DNA of 64,000 bases from positions 1,922,001 to 1,986,000 of the forward strand of contig OY969103.1 in assembly GCA_963697915.1 (NCBI GenBank), given 5' to 3'. Under the pieces are notes generated by a model. That model ran no database searches. It saw nothing but the letters and a program-made list of their open reading frames with translations, and was not told the DNA's origin. Position numbers and translations under genes: made by a program. This stretch comes from VRUE01 sp963697915. GTDB taxonomy: Bacteria > Actinomycetota > Thermoleophilia > Solirubrobacterales > 70-9. Of this stretch, positions 37,188 to 47,239 are shown piece by piece (the stretch's first letter is position 1; every line of letters begins with the position of its first letter).

Positions 37188-38102
37188 TCAGGCGATCCCG
37201 CCGGCGCCCGGCGAGCGGACCTCGGTGAACTCGATGTTGCCGGGAGGGTCGACCAGGTCGGGGTGGAGGACGTGGCCGAGAAGCTCGACGCCGTCGATCA
37301 GGCGCGGGCCGGGGCGCGAGAAGGTCGAGGCGGCGTCGACCGCGTACACCCGCCCCGCCCCGAGCGAGTCGATCCGGTCCCAGAAGGCGACCGCCTGAGC
37401 TTGGGCCTCGGGTGCGTACAGGCCACACGGCATGGCGACGACGACGTCGGGGCCGAGGCCGGCGAGCGCGCCCCACTGGACCTCGGGCGACTTCAGGCCG
37501 GGTGGGCCGGCGACGTCCTCGCCGCCGGCGATCGAGATCATCTCCGGGATCCAGTGGCCGCCGACGTAGGGCGGGTCGAGCCACTCGAGCGCGATCACCC
37601 GCGGCAGGGTGGCACCGGAGACCGCGGCGCGCACGGTCGCCAGCCTGCCCTCCATCTCGCCGCGCACGATGTGCGCCTCGGCCTCGACGCCGGCCACCTC
37701 GCCCAGCCGGACCACGTCCTCGAGCATCTCGGCCAGCGTGCTCGGGTCCTGCTGCAGGACGCGCGGGCGGCCCGGCAGCCGCGCCGCGACCGCGACCACG
37801 TCCTCGTAGGAGACCGCGCAGACGTCGCAGACCGCCTGGGTGACGATCAGGTCGGGGGCGAGCTCGGCGAGCCGCTTCTCGTCGAGCTCGTAGAGCGCCC
37901 GGCCTTCGCCCACCGTCGTCTTCACGGCGCTGTCGATCGCGGCCGGGTCGAGGCCGGGCGGCAGCACGGTGCGGGTCAGGTGGGGCAGGGTGAGCACGCC
38001 GGCCGGGTAGTCGCACTCGTGGGTGACCGCGACCACGTCGTCGCCGAGGCCGAGCGCGAAGAGCATCTCGGTGGCGGAGGGGACGAGGCTGGCGATGCGC
38101 AT
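37188..38102 (-). CDS. Cobalamin/iron-type substrate-binding protein without signal peptide (BtuF-like)
   Basis: The 304-residue product has the class III periplasmic-binding fold seen in BtuF (RIASLVPSATEMLFALGLGDDVVAVTHECDYP, split over 38030-38102; TQAVCDVCAVSYEDV; LEWLDPPYVGGHWIPEMI). It starts directly with the first beta-strand, with no signal peptide or lipobox and no ABC permease nearby. It may therefore act in the cytoplasm. GATATT lies 9 nt before ATG 38102. Confidence 0.78.
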   Translation of the reverse strand: MRIASLVPSATEMLFALGLGDDVVAVTHECDYPAGVLTLPHLTRTVLPPGLDPAAIDSAVKTTVGEGRALYELDEKRLAELAPDLIVTQAVCDVCAVSYEDVVAVAARLPGRPRVLQQDPSTLAEMLEDVVRLGEVAGVEAEAHIVRGEMEGRLATVRAAVSGATLPRVIALEWLDPPYVGGHWIPEMISIAGGEDVAGPPGLKSPEVQWGALAGLGPDVVVAMPCGLYAPEAQAQAVAFWDRIDSLGAGRVYAVDAASTFSRPGPRLIDGVELLGHVLHPDLVDPPGNIEFTEVRSPGAGGIA

Positions 38103-38139
38103 GGACAGCCCAATATCGCACTGACGAGGTTCGGGGGCC

Positions 38140-38157
38140 GGGAAAGCTATATTTCCC
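38140..38157. promoter_or_regulatory. GGGAAA-N6-TTTCCC inverted repeat with TATATT core
   Basis: A 6-bp perfect inverted repeat encloses an AT-rich centre that can serve as the -10 of the rightward transcript, 12 nt before a 13-codon leader frame. Its GGGAAA/TTTCCC arms echo the cores of the ispD and 47.6-kb palindromes. Confidence 0.4.
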
Positions 38158-38165
38158 TCTGCCGC

Positions 38166-38207
38166 ATGGCTGAAGAAGACCTTCCTCGAAGTACCTGGGC
38201 CAGATAG
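38166..38207 (+). CDS. Putative 13-residue leader peptide
   Basis: ATG 38166 opens a short frame (MAEEDLPRSTWAR, stop 38205-38207) that ends 3 nt before the ATG of the next gene. The close coupling suggests a leader peptide or simply the true 5' end of the transcript. Evidence is positional only. Confidence 0.35.
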   Translation: MAEEDLPRSTWAR

Positions 38208-38210
38208 AGA

Positions 38211-39521
38211 ATGAGCGAGCTGCTGCTCCTTCTCCTCGTGCTCGTGCTGGTCGCCGTCAACGGCTTTTTCGTCGCGGCCGAGTTCGCGATCGTGCGCTCG
38301 CGGCGCGGCCGGATCGAGAGCCAGGCCGAGGAGGGCTCAGGCGCCGCGCGCCGCGCCCTGCACCAGCTCGATCACGTCGACGAGTACGTCGCCGCCTCGC
38401 AGGTAGGCATCACCCTGGCCTCGATCGGCATCGGCTTCCTCGGCGAGCCGGCGATCGCCTCCCTGGTCGAGCCGTTGCTGGAGGGCTTCCTCGGCCAGGC
38501 GACCTCCTACCTGCTCGCCTTCCTCTTTGCCTACGCCGTGATCACCCTCCTGCACGTGATCTTCGGCGAGCAGGCGCCGAAGATGGTCGGCATCGCCCGC
38601 GCCGAGCGGCTCCTGCTCGGCATCTCCCTGCCGCTGGAGATCTTCCGCCGCCTCTTCCACCCGCTGATCGTGCTGACCAACAAGCCGGCCCGCTTCTTCG
38701 TCGCCAGGGTGCTGCGGATCCCGCTCGAGGCTGACGACGAGGTCGCCTCGACCGAGGAGCTGCGGCTGATGATCGTGCGCGGCGCCCAGCGCGGTCGCCT
38801 CGACCCCGGCGAGGCGGGGATGCTCGGCGGCGTCTTCCACCTGCACGAGCAGGAGGCGCGCGAGGTGATGACGCCGATCCCGGCGGTGGTCACGATCGAC
38901 GCCGCCGAGACGGTCGAGACGGCGCTGCGCCGCTGCGTCACCTCGGGCCACACGCGGCTGGTCGTGATCGAGGACGACAACCCGGACCGGGTCAAGGGCA
39001 TCGTCCACAACAACAGCCTCGCCCGCCTCTACATGAGCGACGGGCCCGAGGCGGCGGTCGAGCCGGTGGTCCGCGAGGCCGTGATCGTCCCCGAGACCCG
39101 CCCGCTCGACGACCTCCTCCACGACCTGCAGGTGCAGCGCACCTCGCTGGCCGTGATCGTCGACGAGTACGGGCGTACGGTCGGGATCGTCACCGTCGAG
39201 GACATCCTCGAGGAGGTGGTCGGGGAGATCGAGGACGAGACCGACCCCCGCGCCGCGGCCCTGCGCCAGCTCGCCGGCGGCGAGTGGTTCGTGCGCGGCC
39301 ACGTCTCGCTCGGAGACCTCGAGGACGCCGGGATCGAGCTGCCGGTCGACAGCGACGCCTACAACTCGATCGGCGGCTACGTCTTCGGCGAGCTCGGCCG
39401 GCTGCCGAAGCGGGGCGACACGATCACCGCCAACGGCTACACGATCCGGGTCGAGTCGGTGCGCGAGAACCGGGTCGAGGCGGTGCGGATCAGCGGCGGT
39501 TCCGTCCGTACCTCCGCCTAG
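38211..39521 (+). CDS. CNNM/CorC-HlyC family transporter (hemolysin-like)
   Basis: The 436-residue protein has an N-terminal DUF21 membrane domain (about 1-190, starting LLLLLVLVLVAVNGFFVAAEFAIVR in part), a CBS-domain pair (about 205-335, with VMTPIPAVVTID and VIVDEYGRTVGIVTVEDILEE) and a C-terminal CorC_HlyC domain (WFVRGHVSLGDL). The family exports Mg2+ or related divalent cations. It follows a possible 13-residue leader frame. Confidence 0.92.
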   Translation: MSELLLLLLVLVLVAVNGFFVAAEFAIVRSRRGRIESQAEEGSGAARRALHQLDHVDEYVAASQVGITLASIGIGFLGEPAIASLVEPLLEGFLGQATSYLLAFLFAYAVITLLHVIFGEQAPKMVGIARAERLLLGISLPLEIFRRLFHPLIVLTNKPARFFVARVLRIPLEADDEVASTEELRLMIVRGAQRGRLDPGEAGMLGGVFHLHEQEAREVMTPIPAVVTIDAAETVETALRRCVTSGHTRLVVIEDDNPDRVKGIVHNNSLARLYMSDGPEAAVEPVVREAVIVPETRPLDDLLHDLQVQRTSLAVIVDEYGRTVGIVTVEDILEEVVGEIEDETDPRAAALRQLAGGEWFVRGHVSLGDLEDAGIELPVDSDAYNSIGGYVFGELGRLPKRGDTITANGYTIRVESVRENRVEAVRISGGSVRTSA

Positions 39522-39565
39522 CTTCTCCGGGCAACCTGCGTTTCTCCTAACCCCGGAGGTACCGC

Positions 39566-39793
39566 ATGTGGGTTGTGCGTTTGAGCGATAAGCAGCTTGA
39601 GGTCCTGAGGGCGCTGCTGCGCTCCGAGGAGCACCTCGGCCCGGCTCTCAAGGGAGCGGTCGAGGCACTCGACCTGGCCCGCTGGGACGACCTGCCCGAG
39701 GCCGAGTTGCCTTGGGACGAAGTCGAGGCGACCGCCCGCCGTCAGGGCTGTACCCCGGCCGACGTGATCTGGGACATCGCCGGCCGTCGCTAG
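39566..39793 (+). CDS. Small conserved-looking hypothetical protein
   Basis: The 75-residue acidic helical product (WVVRLSDKQLEVLRALLRSE) has no membrane segment or recognised motif. A strong GGAGGT ribosome site lies 7 nt before ATG 39566, which together with normal codon usage supports a real gene. It is not recognised. Confidence 0.6.
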   Translation: MWVVRLSDKQLEVLRALLRSEEHLGPALKGAVEALDLARWDDLPEAELPWDEVEATARRQGCTPADVIWDIAGRR

Positions 39794-39827
39794 CTTCCCG
39801 GCCGAGGTACTGTGATACATCCTCCGT

Positions 39828-41176
39828 ATGGATGTCTCACAGATGCCTGGGCCGACCGAGCCCTCGTGGGTCCAGGCCAGCCGCTGGGCGGTCACCCAGC
39901 ACCGCTTCTTCAACGAAAACGTGGCCCGCTACGGCTCGCCGTTCCGGATGCGCTTCCCCTTCCTCTACGGCGGCGGCGTCGCGGTCTTCGCGACGACGAC
40001 CGCGGCCAGGCAGATCCTGCGCATGCCCGCCGACGCCGCCCGCGGCGGCGAGGCCTACGCGATCCTGCGCGAGTCGAGCGGCCCGACCTCGGTGATCGTC
40101 CAGGACGGCGAGGAGCACCTGCGGCTGCGCCGGCTGCTGCTTTCTCCGCTCCACGGGGAGCACCTGCAGCAGTGGGCTGACTTCATCACCGAGCTGACCC
40201 TGGACGAGATCGCCACCTGGCCCGAGGGCGAGCCGTTCCCGATGCGGCCGATCGGCGAGCGGCTGACGATGAAGGTGATCACGAAGATCGTCTTCGGCGT
40301 GCGCGACCCGGCCCGCGCCGCCGAGCTGCGCTCGCTGCTGCCGGTGCTCTTCGACATCCCGGTGGGCGCCGCGCCCGGGTACGTGACCCGCTTCGCCCGT
40401 CTCGATCTCGGGCCGCTCAGCCCCTGGGGGCGCTACCGCCGCAAGCGCGACCGCATCGACGAGCTGCTCTTCGCCGAGTTCGGTGAGCGGCGCCGCGAGC
40501 TCGCCGCCGGGGCGAGCGGCGAGGCCGGGGTGGGGGAGCGCGGCGACATGCTCTCGATGCTGCTCGAGGCGCGCGACGAGGACGGCAACTCGATGACCGA
40601 CCGGGAACTGCGCGACCAGCTGGTGACGATGCTCGTCGCCGGCCACGAGACGACGGCCACGTCGCTCGCCTGGGCGCTGGAGCGCCTGCTGCGCACGCCG
40701 GCGGTGCTGGCCGAGCTGATCGCCTCGCTCGAACGCGGGGAGACCGAGTACCTCGACGCCGTGATCAAGGAGACGCTGCGCATCCGGCCGGTGGTCGCCC
40801 AGATCGGCCGCGTCGTCAAAGAGGAGGCCGTGATCGACGGCTGGACCGTCCCCGCCGGGACGATGGTGATCGTCCCGATGAGCGTGATCCACGCGGACCC
40901 GGAGGTCTTTCCCGAGCCGAAGGAGTTCCGCCCCGAGCGCTTCCTCGGCGACGCCGACCCCGGTGGCTACGCTTGGCTTCCCTTCGGCGGCGGCGTCAAG
41001 CGCTGTCCGGGGGCGAGCCTGGCGCTGCTCGAGATGCGGGCGGTGCTGACCGCGATCCTGCTCAACGTCCGCCTCGCCCCCGACCGGCCCGAGGCTGAGC
41101 GGCGGCGGGTCCGCGGCATCACCGTGATCCCCAGCCGCGGCGGCCGGATCGTGGTCACCGGCAGGGTTAGCGCCGG

Positions 41177-41186
<10 letters not shown>
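39828..41186 (+). CDS. Cytochrome P450
   Basis: The 452-residue haem monooxygenase has the I-helix AGHETTATSLAW, the ExxR motif in KETLRIRP, and the haem-Cys loop FGGGVKRCPGASLALLEM. It resembles the soluble CYP110/CYP102-neighbour type with hydrophobic substrates. No ferredoxin gene is adjacent. ATG 39828 is preceded 7-12 nt upstream by a GATACAT stretch. The 3' end overlaps the convergent dehydrogenase by 10 bp. Confidence 0.93.
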
Positions 41187-42001
<815 letters not shown>

Positions 42002-42073
42002 GCGTCCCCTTGTCCCGTTCGTTGACGACGGGTTCCTATCACGCGGCTACTCGGCGTGGTCCCGCCCCACGAC

Positions 42074-43558
42074 TCAGGGTGGCGGCGCCTCGGCGTCGCT
42101 GGTGACGCCGGCGCCGGTGGCGAGCACCTCGTCGACGTAGCAGTAGCGCCAGTCCTCGCCCGGCTCCAGGGAGGCGATCGCCGGGTGGCCGGTGTGCTCG
42201 TGGTGCTTGGTCGCGTGGCGGTTCTTCGAGTCGTCGCAGCAGCCGACGTAGCCGCACTGCAGGCAGACCCGCAGGTGGGTCCACTCGTCGCCCAGGGCGC
42301 GGCAGTCCTCGCAGCCGTCGGAGAGCGGTGGCGCCGGCAGCACGTCGACGTGGGGGCAGCCCTCGACGATCGTCTCGTGGCCGACGTAGGAGAAGCCGCC
42401 GCCGACGAGGCGGTGGGGGACGAGTTGGGAGATGCCGCGCGAGCGGGCGGCGAGGATCGGGCCGACGAAGGCGAGCGCGAGCACGTAGAGGGCGACGAAG
42501 GGGCCGATCCGGTCGTCGAGGCCGGCGCCGATCGCCAGCGTCGCGATGATCAGCGAGAACTCGCCGCGGCCGAGGAGGACGAGAGCCGCGTTCGCCGCCG
42601 AGCGCTGGTTGAGGCCGTTGAGGCGGGCGACGACGAGACCGCCCAGGCTGTTGGCGAGCAGCGAGAGGGTGACCGCGGCGAGCACCGGCACCACCACCGC
42701 GCCCAGCTGGCCGAGGGCGATGCTGGCGCCGAAGACGACGAAGAAGATCGCCGCGAAGGCGTCGCGGATCGGCAGCACCAGGTGCTCGACTCGCTCGCGC
42801 AGTGCCGTGCGCGAGACGACGAGCCCGATCAGCAGCGCCCCGATCGCGTCGGAGACCCCGAGCTCCTCCGCCACCCCGGCGACGAGCACCGCGAGCCCGA
42901 CCGTGACGACCGCCAGCAGCTCGTCGTCCTCGACGTCGAGCAGCGCGCTCACCAGCCGCTGCCCGTAGCGCGCCAGGGCCAGCAGGACGGCGAAGAAGGC
43001 GAAGCTGACGGCGACCTCGCGCGCGGCATCGGTGGTCGAGCCGGCCTCGCCGAGGATCGGCGCCAGCAGCGCCAGGTAGAAGGCGAGGAAGATGTCCTCG
43101 ACGACGATGATGCCGAGGATCACCGGCGTCTCCGCGTTGGTCAGCCGGCGCAGCTCGATCAGCAGCTTGGTGACGATCGCCGAGCTCGAGATGCCGACCG
43201 CGCCGGCGATCACCAGCGCCTCCGACGCTCCCCAGCCGAGCGCGAAGCCGAGCGCCAGGCCGGCGCCGACGTTGAGCCCGATGTAGGCGGTGGCGCCCTG
43301 CAGCACGCGGCCGCGGCTGGCCAGGACCTGCTCGACCGGGAACTCGACACCGAGGTGGAAGAGGAGGACGACGAGGCCGACCTGGGCGATCAGCTCGAGC
43401 TCGTGCGGATCGTCGAGGACGCCGGTCAGCTCGGGCCCGAGCAGGATCCCGGCGATCATGAAGGCGGGGATCGTCGGCAGGGCGATCAGCCGCCCGCCGC
43501 GCGCCAGCAGGCCGGCGGCCACCCCGGCGGCGCCCAGCGCGACCAGCTCCGGGCCCAC
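42074..43558 (-). CDS. Cation/proton antiporter (CPA2, KefB/KhtU-like) fused to a UBP-type zinc finger
   Basis: Residues 1-390 form a 12-13-helix CPA2 antiporter (FMIAGILLGPELTG, VGLVVLLFHLGVEFP, GISSSAIVTKLL, LLGRGEFSLIIATLA). Residues about 410-480 form a UBP zinc finger with GCEDCRALGDEWTHLRVCLQCG, CCDDSKNRHATKHHEHTGHP and WRYCY. In eukaryotes this fold binds ubiquitin C-termini. Its role in bacteria is unclear. No RCK/TrkA-N domain is attached. The start is GTG 43558, 17 nt after the KhtT-like gene, forming one operon. Confidence 0.88.
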   Translation of the reverse strand: MGPELVALGAAGVAAGLLARGGRLIALPTIPAFMIAGILLGPELTGVLDDPHELELIAQVGLVVLLFHLGVEFPVEQVLASRGRVLQGATAYIGLNVGAGLALGFALGWGASEALVIAGAVGISSSAIVTKLLIELRRLTNAETPVILGIIVVEDIFLAFYLALLAPILGEAGSTTDAAREVAVSFAFFAVLLALARYGQRLVSALLDVEDDELLAVVTVGLAVLVAGVAEELGVSDAIGALLIGLVVSRTALRERVEHLVLPIRDAFAAIFFVVFGASIALGQLGAVVVPVLAAVTLSLLANSLGGLVVARLNGLNQRSAANAALVLLGRGEFSLIIATLAIGAGLDDRIGPFVALYVLALAFVGPILAARSRGISQLVPHRLVGGGFSYVGHETIVEGCPHVDVLPAPPLSDGCEDCRALGDEWTHLRVCLQCGYVGCCDDSKNRHATKHHEHTGHPAIASLEPGEDWRYCYVDEVLATGAGVTSDAEAPPP

Positions 43559-43574
43559 GGCCGCCGCCTAGTCC

Positions 43575-43802
43575 TCAGTCACCGAAGAACGTGCCTCCGA
43601 GCACGGCCGCGACGCGACGGGTCTCGTCCTCGTCGAGGTGGACCACGGCCCTTGGGTGCTCAGGGTCCTTGGGGTCGAAGGCGTAGAGCTCGCGGATGCC
43701 GTCGTCGCGGACGATCACCGCCAGCTTCTGGCGCTTGTTGCAGCCGATCTCGTACTTGGTCCCGATGCCAAAGAGCTCGGTCACCTCTACGCCATGGCCC
43801 AT
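43575..43802 (-). CDS. KhtT-like antiporter regulatory subunit, N-terminal domain only
   Basis: The 75-residue product matches the N-terminal part of KhtT-type regulators (VEVTELFGIGTKYEIG, LAVIVRDDGIRELYAF). KhtT of Bacillus is about twice as long because it carries an RCK_C domain that binds c-di-AMP, which is absent here. It precedes the antiporter and probably gates it. GATAGT lies 6 nt before ATG 43802. Confidence 0.75.
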   Translation of the reverse strand: MGHGVEVTELFGIGTKYEIGCNKRQKLAVIVRDDGIRELYAFDPKDPEHPRAVVHLDEDETRRVAAVLGGTFFGD

Positions 43803-43891
43803 GCGGCAACTATCCCACAGCGATCGCGGCGGCGAGGGGGGTGGGTGAAGGAGGGAGCCGCCTGGCCAGCCAGCCAGGTAATCTCCTCGCC

Positions 43892-45070
43892 GTGGATCTG
43901 AGCCTCTCCCCGTCAGAGCAGGAGTTCCGCGAAGAGGTCAGGGCCTGGTTGGAGGAGAACCATCCCGGGCCCGAGCCCGAGGGCGGCCTCGACGAGGCAA
44001 TGGCCTTCCGCCGCGAGTGGCAGGGCAAGCTGCACGAGGCGGGCTGGGCCGGCATCTCCTGGCCGAAGGAGTACGGCGGCCGCGGCGCGACCCTGATCGA
44101 GCAGGCGATCTTCGCCGCCGAGAACGCGCGCGCCGAGGCGCCCCCGCCGGCCAACGCGCTGGGCCTGGTGATGGGCGGCCCGGTGGTGATCGCCCACGGG
44201 ACCGAGGAGCAGAAACGGCGCTACCTCGAGCCGATCCTCTCCGCCGAGGAGATCTGGTGCCAGGGCTTCTCCGAGCCGGAGTCGGGCTCCGACCTCGCCT
44301 CGCTGAAGACGAAGGCGGTCAAGGACGGCGACGAGTGGGTCGTCACCGGGCAGAAGGTCTGGACGACCTTCGCCCAGTACGCCAAGTGGTGCATGCTCGT
44401 CGCCCGCACCGACCCAGATGCGCCCAAGCACAAGGGGCTCACCTACTTCCTGATGGACATGGAGCAGGAGGGGGTCAATGTCCGCCCGCTGGTCCAGATC
44501 ACCGGCGAGGGCGAGTTCAACGAGATCTTCATCGAGGAGGCGCGGATCCCCGACGCCAACGTCGTCGGCGAGGTCGGTAGCGGCTGGACGGTGGCGATCA
44601 CGACGCTGATGAACGAGCGCGCCGGGCTCGCCTTCGCGGCGATCGCCCAGGTCGCCAACAGCCTCAAACGGCTCAACCAGCTGGCTCTCGAGACCCGCGT
44701 CAACGGCAAGAGCGCCGCCGACGATCCGGTCTACCGCCAGCGCATCGCCCAGCTCCACATCGAGGCCGAGACGATGCGGCTCAACGCTTACCGCGGCCTG
44801 ACCAAGACGATGCAGTCCGGGATCCCCGGGCCGGAGGGCTCGCTGGGCAAGTGGCAGTGGGCGAACCTCAACCAGCAGATCACCGAGCTGGCGCTCGACA
44901 TCGAGGGCCCCTACGCGACGCTCGAACGCGGCGCCGAGCACGCCCTCGACAACGGCGCCTGGCAGTACGGCTTCCTGCGCTCGCGCGCCAACTCGATCGA
45001 GGGCGGCACCACCGACATCCTCAAGAACATCATCGCCGAGCGGGTCCTGGGCCTGCCCAAGATGCGCTGA
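43892..45070 (+). CDS. Acyl-CoA dehydrogenase (first of a pair)
   Basis: The 392-residue flavoenzyme has the N-terminal helical domain, WCQGFSEPESGSDLASLKTKA (FAD/substrate region), WVVTGQKVWTTFAQYAKW and a C-terminal GGTTDILKNIIAERVLGLPK segment. It probably oxidises a branched or unusual acyl-CoA. GTG 43892 was chosen since TAATCT lies 7 nt upstream. It is followed by a second acyl-CoA dehydrogenase after 19 bp, a pairing often seen for heteromeric FadE complexes in actinobacteria. Confidence 0.92.
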   Translation: MDLSLSPSEQEFREEVRAWLEENHPGPEPEGGLDEAMAFRREWQGKLHEAGWAGISWPKEYGGRGATLIEQAIFAAENARAEAPPPANALGLVMGGPVVIAHGTEEQKRRYLEPILSAEEIWCQGFSEPESGSDLASLKTKAVKDGDEWVVTGQKVWTTFAQYAKWCMLVARTDPDAPKHKGLTYFLMDMEQEGVNVRPLVQITGEGEFNEIFIEEARIPDANVVGEVGSGWTVAITTLMNERAGLAFAAIAQVANSLKRLNQLALETRVNGKSAADDPVYRQRIAQLHIEAETMRLNAYRGLTKTMQSGIPGPEGSLGKWQWANLNQQITELALDIEGPYATLERGAEHALDNGAWQYGFLRSRANSIEGGTTDILKNIIAERVLGLPKMR

Positions 45071-45089
45071 CCCAAAGGACCGGCTGACC

Positions 45090-46214
45090 ATGTACTTCGA
45101 CCTCACCGACGAGCAGCAGGCGATCAAGAGCACCGCCCGCGAGTTCCTCGCCGCCCGCTACAAATCGGAGCGCATCCGCGAGCTGGCCGAGAGCGAGAAC
45201 GGCTTCGAGCAGTCCGACTGGGCCGAGATGGCCGAGCTCGGCTGGCCCGGCCTGGCGTTGCCCGAGCGCTACGGCGGGCAGGGGCTCGGCATTGTCGACC
45301 TCGTCGTCCTCTTCGAGGAGATGGGCTACGCGCTGGCGCCCTCACCGCTGCTCTCCTCGACCGTCGCCGGCCTGGCGCTGGCGACGAACGGCACCGAGGA
45401 GCAGAAGGAGCGCTGGCTGCGCCCGCTCGCCGCGGGAGAGGTGCGCGGCACGCTTGCCCTCTTCGACGCCGGCTCCCCGGCCGCGATCGGCGGCTTCGAG
45501 ATGGAGGCGAAGGCCGACGGCGACGGCATCGTCCTCGACGGCGAGAAGGTGCTGGTCATGGACGCCGCCTCAGCTGACTTCTTCCTCGTCGCCACCGCCG
45601 ACGGGCGCCGCCACCTGGTCGAGCGCGGCGCCGACGGCATCAGCGTCACCGCCGAGCCCTCGATCGACCTCACCCGCCGGCTCTACGCGGTCCGCTTCGA
45701 CGGGGTCCGGGTCGGCTCCGAGGCGACCCTCGAGGGCAGTCAGGAGAACTACCTGCCGGTGCTCTGGCGCGCCGCCGTCACGATCGCCGCCGAGTCGACC
45801 GGACTCGCCCAGCGGACGCTGGAGATGGCGGTCGAGTACGCCAAAGACCGCCGCCAGTTCGGCCGCCCGATCGGCTCCTACCAGGCCGTCTCGCACCGCT
45901 GCGCCCAGATGCTGCTCGAGACCGAGAACGCCCGCTCCGCGGTCTACGGCGCCGCCTGGGCCGCCGACGCGGAGCCGGAGTCGCTGCCGCTGGCCGCCTC
46001 GATGGCGAAGGCCTACGCCTCCGACGCCGGCTGGCGCGTCCCCGACGCCTCGATCCAGGTGCACGGCGGCATCGGCTTCACCTGGGAGCACGACCTCCAC
46101 TTCTTCCTCAAGCGCGGCAAAGCCAACGCGGCATCGTTCGGCGACGCCAAGTGGCACTGCGAGCGGGTCGCCGAGCTGGTCCTTGCGGAGACCTCGGTGG
46201 GGGCGGCGGCGTGA
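45090..46214 (+). CDS. Acyl-CoA dehydrogenase (second of a pair)
   Basis: The 374-residue product has acyl-CoA dehydrogenase domains (FDLTDEQQAIKSTAREFLA, GLALPERYGGQGLG, DRRQFGRPIGSYQAVSHR, QVHGGIGFTWEHDLHFFLKR). AAAGGA lies before ATG 45090. Together with the preceding gene it may form an alpha2beta2 dehydrogenase as in mycobacterial steroid catabolism. The substrate is not known. The stop overlaps the LLM gene start. Confidence 0.9.
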   Translation: MYFDLTDEQQAIKSTAREFLAARYKSERIRELAESENGFEQSDWAEMAELGWPGLALPERYGGQGLGIVDLVVLFEEMGYALAPSPLLSSTVAGLALATNGTEEQKERWLRPLAAGEVRGTLALFDAGSPAAIGGFEMEAKADGDGIVLDGEKVLVMDAASADFFLVATADGRRHLVERGADGISVTAEPSIDLTRRLYAVRFDGVRVGSEATLEGSQENYLPVLWRAAVTIAAESTGLAQRTLEMAVEYAKDRRQFGRPIGSYQAVSHRCAQMLLETENARSAVYGAAWAADAEPESLPLAASMAKAYASDAGWRVPDASIQVHGGIGFTWEHDLHFFLKRGKANAASFGDAKWHCERVAELVLAETSVGAAA

Positions 46215-47239
46215 GCGCCCTCGACCGCGTCTCGGTCGCCGCGATCGGCGTCTCGATTCCCGAGCAGGAGGCCGAGGCGAAGCGCGCCGAAGCGGCCGGC
46301 GTCGAGTGCGTCTGGGCGCCGGAGCTGTTCCGCTCCTCGGTCACCCAGGCCGCCTACCTGGCGGCGCGCACCGAGAAGATCGGCGTCGCCACCGGGATTG
46401 CCTGGGCCTTCACCCGCAGCCCCTTCATCCTCGCGATCTCGGCGCTCGACGTCGACGAGATGTCGGGCGGTCGCTTCCGCCTCGGCCTCGGCTCGGGCGT
46501 CAAACGGCTCAACGAAACCTGGCACAACGCCGAGTACGGGCGGCCGGCGCCGCACCTGCGCGAGACGATCGAGGCGACCCGCCTGATCATGCAGCAGGCG
46601 AGCAAGGGCGAACCGATCCGCTACGAGGGCGAGTACTACGACATCGACATCAAGGGCTGGGTCCGGCCGCACCCGGCCGCCCGCGAGTCGGTGCCGATCT
46701 ACACGGCCGGCATCCAGGCCGGCATGTGCCGGATGGCCGGCGACGTCGCCGACGGGCTGATCGGCCACCCGATCCAGAGCCTGCGCTGGATCGACGAGGT
46801 CGTCGTCTCCTCGATCGAGGAGGGGATCAAGCGCTCGGGCCGCGAACGAAAGGACTTCGACTACCTGCCGACCGTCTGCTGCGCGATCGACGACGACGAA
46901 GAGAAGGCGATCGACATGGCCCGCCGCACGATCTCCTTCTACGCGACGGTGAAAACGTACATGCCGCTCTGGGAGCTGCACGGCTTCGCCGACAACGCGG
47001 TGGCCGCGGGCGAGGCCTTCCGCAGCGGCGATCTCGCCGGGGTGCCGGCGGCGATCAGCGACGAGATGGTCGAGACCTACTGCGCCGCCGGCCCGCTCGA
47101 CAAGGTCCGCGCCCGGGTCGAGGCGACCGCCGAGCGCGCCGATGGCCTCTTCCTCACCCCGCCGACCTACTTCATCTCCCCCGAGGAGCTGAGCGAGTAC
47201 CAGAACCGCATCATCGACGCCTTCGGCCCCACCGCTTGA
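46211..47239 (+). CDS. LLM-class (F420/FMN-dependent) oxidoreductase
   Basis: The 342-residue TIM-barrel protein has LLM features: VSIPEQEAEAKRAEAAGVECVWAPEL, TEKIGVATGIAWAFTRSPFILA, GGRFRLGLGSGVK and IYTAGIQAGMCRMAGDVADGLIGHP. In actinobacteria these usually use cofactor F420. It starts at GTG 46211 in a GTGA overlap with the dehydrogenase. It is probably part of the same lipid or xenobiotic catabolic operon. Confidence 0.88.
   Translation: MSALDRVSVAAIGVSIPEQEAEAKRAEAAGVECVWAPELFRSSVTQAAYLAARTEKIGVATGIAWAFTRSPFILAISALDVDEMSGGRFRLGLGSGVKRLNETWHNAEYGRPAPHLRETIEATRLIMQQASKGEPIRYEGEYYDIDIKGWVRPHPAARESVPIYTAGIQAGMCRMAGDVADGLIGHPIQSLRWIDEVVVSSIEEGIKRSGRERKDFDYLPTVCCAIDDDEEKAIDMARRTISFYATVKTYMPLWELHGFADNAVAAGEAFRSGDLAGVPAAISDEMVETYCAAGPLDKVRARVEATAERADGLFLTPPTYFISPEELSEYQNRIIDAFGPTA

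Noticed and set aside
42056..43891. Plus-strand extension of the acyl-CoA dehydrogenase frame upstream to 42056
   Set aside because: The upstream part is antisense to the antiporter and KhtT-like genes and has no acyl-CoA dehydrogenase similarity; GTG 43892 fits length and promoter spacing.
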